Below, piece by piece: positions 60,577 through 64,000 of a DNA stretch of 64,000 nucleotides. The notes beneath the pieces are model-generated. The model worked only from the letters and a program-made list of their open reading frames with translations, did not search any database and was not told where the DNA came from. A program made the position numbers and the translations under genes. The stretch spans positions 620,001 through 684,000 of the forward strand of contig OZ218951.1 in NCBI GenBank assembly GCA_965112735.1, in the 5' to 3' direction. Positions within the stretch are counted from its first letter, which is position 1, and every line of letters begins with the position of its first letter. The stretch comes from Phaeosaccion multiseriatum. Taxonomy: Eukaryota > Ochrophyta, other classes.

Positions 60577-63500
60577 ATGCACACCGCCACCGTCGCTGCC
60601 CTCTTGGGATTGATCGGCTCCGCCGCCGCGCAGGACTGCTGCGGGACACCCACCGCGATCCAGGCGGCGTATCTTGTTGATACCTGCAAGGCCCTGGTGT
60701 GCAACGAAGCGTGCTCCACCGAGTCCCTGGAGGGATGCGGCGCCTGGGGCCTGGGCGACAACTGCCAGTTCGCGTACACCGGCTGCACTGAGGAGCCAAC
60801 GGCCGCGCCCACATCTCCTCCCACCGTGGCCCCTACGGCACCTCCCACCGCCCCCCCCACGGAGCCCGCTTGCTGCGGCCCCACCAATGCCGCTCAGGAT
60901 GAGTACCTGGCTACATGTGAGTAACTCGCTGGGCTGTGTGTTATTTGTTGGCCGGTGCAGTGGCACAAACGTATCTTTCCTCCTTCACAGACCTTACCGG
61001 TGATGAGGGATGCATCTTCCGCCTTTAAAATATAGGGGCGGGCTTGCGGCGGAGCTCAGGCCTCGCCCCGATGACACACTCTACCCACTCTCTGCCGCCC
61101 TTGTTGGTTCTTAACGGTTGCTGCCGATGCACTTCTTTTCCTCCCCTTTCCCACTTGAACTGAACACTTGAACCTGACCGCAGCCGGCAAGACCATCTCT
61201 TGCGACACCGCCTGCTCTATCGAGAGCCTTTATGGCTGCGGAATCTGGGGCCTTGGCGTCAACTGCAGGTGAGACGGGGATTCCCACTCCCTTGCGTGCC
61301 TTTGGGGTAAGCATATCTTTCCGTCCCTCACCACCTCACCACCTGTCCCGCTCTGCATCGTATCCTCTCAGGCTGAGCGGAGCGCCCGCGGCCGATACCC
61401 CCGAGGAGACCGAGGCCCCCGCCGATGACTCTTGCTGCACCGGCACCCCCACCGAGGAGCAGGCCAACTGTAAGTCACGGATGTATGTGTGGCAGCACTT
61501 TTGTTCCTGCCCTCCTCGCCTCACCTCACCCCTCCTGCTGCTGCTGCTGGTGCTGCTCGCTCCAGACCTTACCTCCACCGGAAAGGCCATCGAGTGTGAC
61601 CCCTCGTGCGCCGAAGGCTCCGGCGTTGGATGCAACATCTGGGGCATGGGAGAGTCCTGCAGGTGAGGGAGAATGAATGCCTGGAGCATGTGTCGTAGTG
61701 GCGAGTCTATCCAAAGTCGAGGAGCGATACATTGATGTAAGCTCACCACCCAACCCATCCTCATCCTTCCTGCCCCCCTCCCTCCCCTCCCAGGCTGTGC
61801 TACCTGTCGTCCTACCACTCGGAGGTCGGGCTGAACTACTGCATGGGCGAGATGACCCCCGACGAGCCTACTGTCACAGAGGCTCCCGCCTCTGAGGACC
61901 CCCCTGCCGACGACGCCGCCTGCTGCGGTGCCGGTGCCTCTGCCGCCCAGGAGGAAGGTGCGTCGTTGTTGTTGTTCTTTTTCTTTTGTTGTGGTATACA
62001 TATAAAAAGGTGCACTGTATTTTTTTTTTTTGCACGCCTCCCTCTGGTACTTCTCTCCATGTCCATTGTGTACACTTGAGTGGTATTACCATCCCCTTTA
62101 CTCACCCTTCGCCCCCGCCCCCCCCTCCCTTCTCCCCCGCTCCTCCCTCCCTGCAGCCCTGGCCCTGGCCTGCAAGACGCTCGTGTGCAACCCCGCCTGC
62201 GCCACCAACTCCCTCGAGGGATGCAACGCCTTCGGCCTCGGAACCACTTGCCAGTTCTCCTACGCCAGCGAGGACTGCGACGTTGAAGAGGACGCCCCCA
62301 CCCCGGAGCCCGCGTGCTGTGCCGAGCCCAACGCCGAGCAGGCCGCCTGTAAGTGAAGGAAGGGAAGCATATGGGAGATGCAGAGAGAGTGCCCCTTGCC
62401 GGTTGGGATGGTACGCCTTTTGGCGTTGAATGGGTGGGTGGGTGGGGTGCTCAAGTCATCTTGCACACACACATACTCCCCTCTGTTGTCGTGGCTCCAC
62501 CCGTGTATGTACTGTGTACTGACACATCTTGTCACCCCGTGCACCCACCCTTCCCCCTCTTGCCTCCTACAGACATGGCCGCCCAGTGCAAGCCCCTCAT
62601 CTGCAACCCCGCGTGTCTCACCGGCTCCTACAAAGGGTGTGGCTGGGGCGGACTCGGAGCCAGCTGCCAGCTCGGCGACAGCAACTGCGATGTTGAAGAG
62701 GACACCGTCCCCGCCACCGATGCACCCACTCCTCCCCCCACTTCGCCCCCCACGGTGGGTCAAGTGCTTGCAGTTGAAACGCTCTCCTCCGTCGGTTGAC
62801 ACGCTCATCTTCTCCACCCCCCCTCCTGTCTTGTCTCCAGGCCGCCCCGACGGCCCCGCCCACCACCCCCTGCTGCGGGGAGGTCTCCGACGAGCAGTTC
62901 GCATGTACGTCTGTCTGGTGGACTGGTTTGGTTGGTTGGTTTGGTTGCGATGGGTCTGTTTGTTTCTCTCATCTCTTCTTTCTGCTTTTGGAGACTACGT
63001 TTGTCTCTGTGGTCCTGGGCTTGGCATCAATCACACGCAGTACAGACCACCCCGCCCCTTCCTCATGTACTTCCATCGTTCTCACTTCTCTCGCCTTTCC
63101 CCCCCTTTCTCTCTCCTCTCTACTTCCCGCCCCTGTCACCCTCCTCTTGCCCCCCTTATCTCCTCTCTCTCCACTCTCCTTCTTCTTCCCGCCCCTACCT
63201 CTGCCGCCACTTAGGGCTCGCCTCCCAGTGCAAGACCGTGAGCTGCAACCCCGCGTGTCTCACCGGCTCCCTTAAGGGCTGCGGATGGGGAGGACTGGGA
63301 GAGTCTTGCCAACTCTCTGAGGGCGATTGCTCCGGACCAGGTGGAGAAGACACTGTCGCACCTACAGAGGCGGTCACTGATGCACCCACCGTGAGTCCCG
63401 AAGGCCATTCTCCGGAATCTTGTTGAGGATTTTGTCTGTCGACCGGACTCGTCTTTTTTTTTTTACTTTTAGTGTTGCTCACTTTCCTCTTCTCCTCTTT

Positions 63501-64000
63501 TGTCCCCCTCCCCCCCTCTCAGGATCCGGCCACTGTCGCACCTACAGAGGCGGTAACTGATGCTCCCACCGTGAGTCCCAAAGTCCATTCTCCGGAATCT
63601 TGTTGAGGATTTTGTCTGGACTTGTCTTTTTTATTTTACTTTTAGTGTTGCTCACTTTCCTCTTCTCCTCTTTTGTCCCCCTCCCCCCCTCTCAGGATCC
63701 GGCCACTGTCGCACCTACAGAGGCGGTAACTGATGCTCCCACCGTGAGTCCCAAAGTCCATTCTCCGGAATCTTGTTGAGGATTTTGTCTGGACTTGTCT
63801 TTTTTATTTTACTTTTAGTGTTGCTCACTTTCCTCTTCTCCTCTTTTGTCCCCCTCCCCCCCTCTCAGGATCCGGCCACTGTCGCACCTACAGAGGCGGT
63901 AACTGATGCTCCCACCGTGAGTCCCAAAGTCCATTCTCCGGAATCTTGTTGAGGATTTTGTCTGGACTTGTCTTTTTTATTTTACTTTTAGTGTTGCTCA
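60577..64000 (+). CDS. Secreted multi-module Cys-rich protein with Pro/Thr linkers, runs off right edge
   Basis: Exons 60577-60916, 61184-61268, 61372-61469, 61566-61662, 61794-61957, 62157-62348, 62573-62754, 62841-62904, 63215-63390, then repeated 48-base exons 63523-63570, 63696-63743 and 63869-63916; the gene continues beyond 64000. A signal peptide (TATVAALLGLIGSAAA) is followed by about six modules of the form CCGxPxxxQxxY...CKxLxCNPACxTxSLxGCxxxGLGxxCQ, joined by linkers rich in Pro, Thr, Ala, Asp and Glu. Introns fall repeatedly after the module's Q-x-x-(Y/W/A) position and just after its last Cys. The PT-rich linkers are likely O-glycosylated; such a layout fits a wall, scale or adhesive protein, or a carbohydrate-binding secreted protein. 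This role is inferred. All phases match up to the edge. Confidence 0.8.
63351..64000. repeat. 173-bp tandem array of one exon plus one intron
   Basis: From 63523 a unit of 173 bases repeats with almost no changes (starts 63523, 63696, 63869 and on past the edge). Each unit is a 48-base exon encoding DPATVAPTEAVTDAPT and a 125-base intron from GTGAGTCC to CCCTCTCAG. The progenitor is the end of exon 63215-63390 and its intron, which differ by several substitutions and a longer T-run. Confidence 0.96.

Noticed and set aside
63351-64000. Possible CRISPR-like array because of regular 173-bp spacing
   Set aside because: Units are contiguous with no variable spacers, the repeat includes an open 48-base exon with splice sites, and the genome is eukaryotic.

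Overview
The window is nuclear DNA of a eukaryote, most likely a photosynthetic stramenopile (ochrophyte alga). The genes are split by many short introns with GTGAGT- or GTGCGT-type donors and pyrimidine-rich acceptors. Two proteins (a zeaxanthin epoxidase and a DUF1517 protein) begin with a signal peptide followed by an ASAFAP-like Phe motif, the bipartite plastid-targeting signature of heterokonts. Bacterial ribosome sites and operons are absent. I cannot name the genus. All gene models were built by hand from splice consensus, reading phase and protein similarity recalled from memory. Every multi-exon CDS except the coiled-coil gene closes in frame across all its exons.

Layout: 1-1905 (-) 3' -truncated FNIP/LRR-like repeat gene, running off the left edge; 2277-4183 (+) ApaH-like phosphatase; 5210-7038 (-) plastid DUF1517 protein; 7421-9071 (+) secreted Cys-containing protein; 10784-12146 (-) RRM-RS-SAP splicing-factor-like protein; 12819-17781 (+) zeaxanthin epoxidase in 12 exons; 18368-22094 (+) myristoylation-type protein with EF-hand-like segments; 23402-23806 (+) DUF202 membrane protein; 24545-28205 (-) histidine phosphatase with a huge tail; 28311-29596 (+) small unknown protein; 31068-35016 (+) PP2C phosphatase; 35915-50959 (-) a 33-exon, 1651-residue protein with C2-like and PH-like parts and a helical C-terminal half; 51284-57498 (+) coiled-coil polyQ gene with two apparent frame breaks; 57897-59774 (+) and 60577 to the right edge (+) two secreted Cys-rich proteins with related modules.

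Genes often form head-to-head pairs (1905/2277, 7038/7421, 12146/12819, 28205/28311, 50959/51284), with gaps from 105 to about 670 bp that probably act as shared promoters. The functional themes are photosynthesis support (zeaxanthin epoxidase, FLAP1-like DUF1517), phosphatase signalling (ApaH-like, histidine phosphatase, PP2C, some with N-terminal Gly/Cys acylation-type starts), RNA processing, membrane trafficking (the large C2/PH gene, inferred) and cell surface or secretion.

The strongest unusual signal is repeat growth inside genes. Simple repeats of hundreds of bases sit in introns. Several repeats start at splice donors. In the zeaxanthin epoxidase gene an exon-donor junction has been copied into the following intron. 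At the right edge a complete 48-bp exon plus its 125-bp intron is amplified in tandem every 173 bp, adding an in-frame 16-residue Pro/Thr repeat with each copy.
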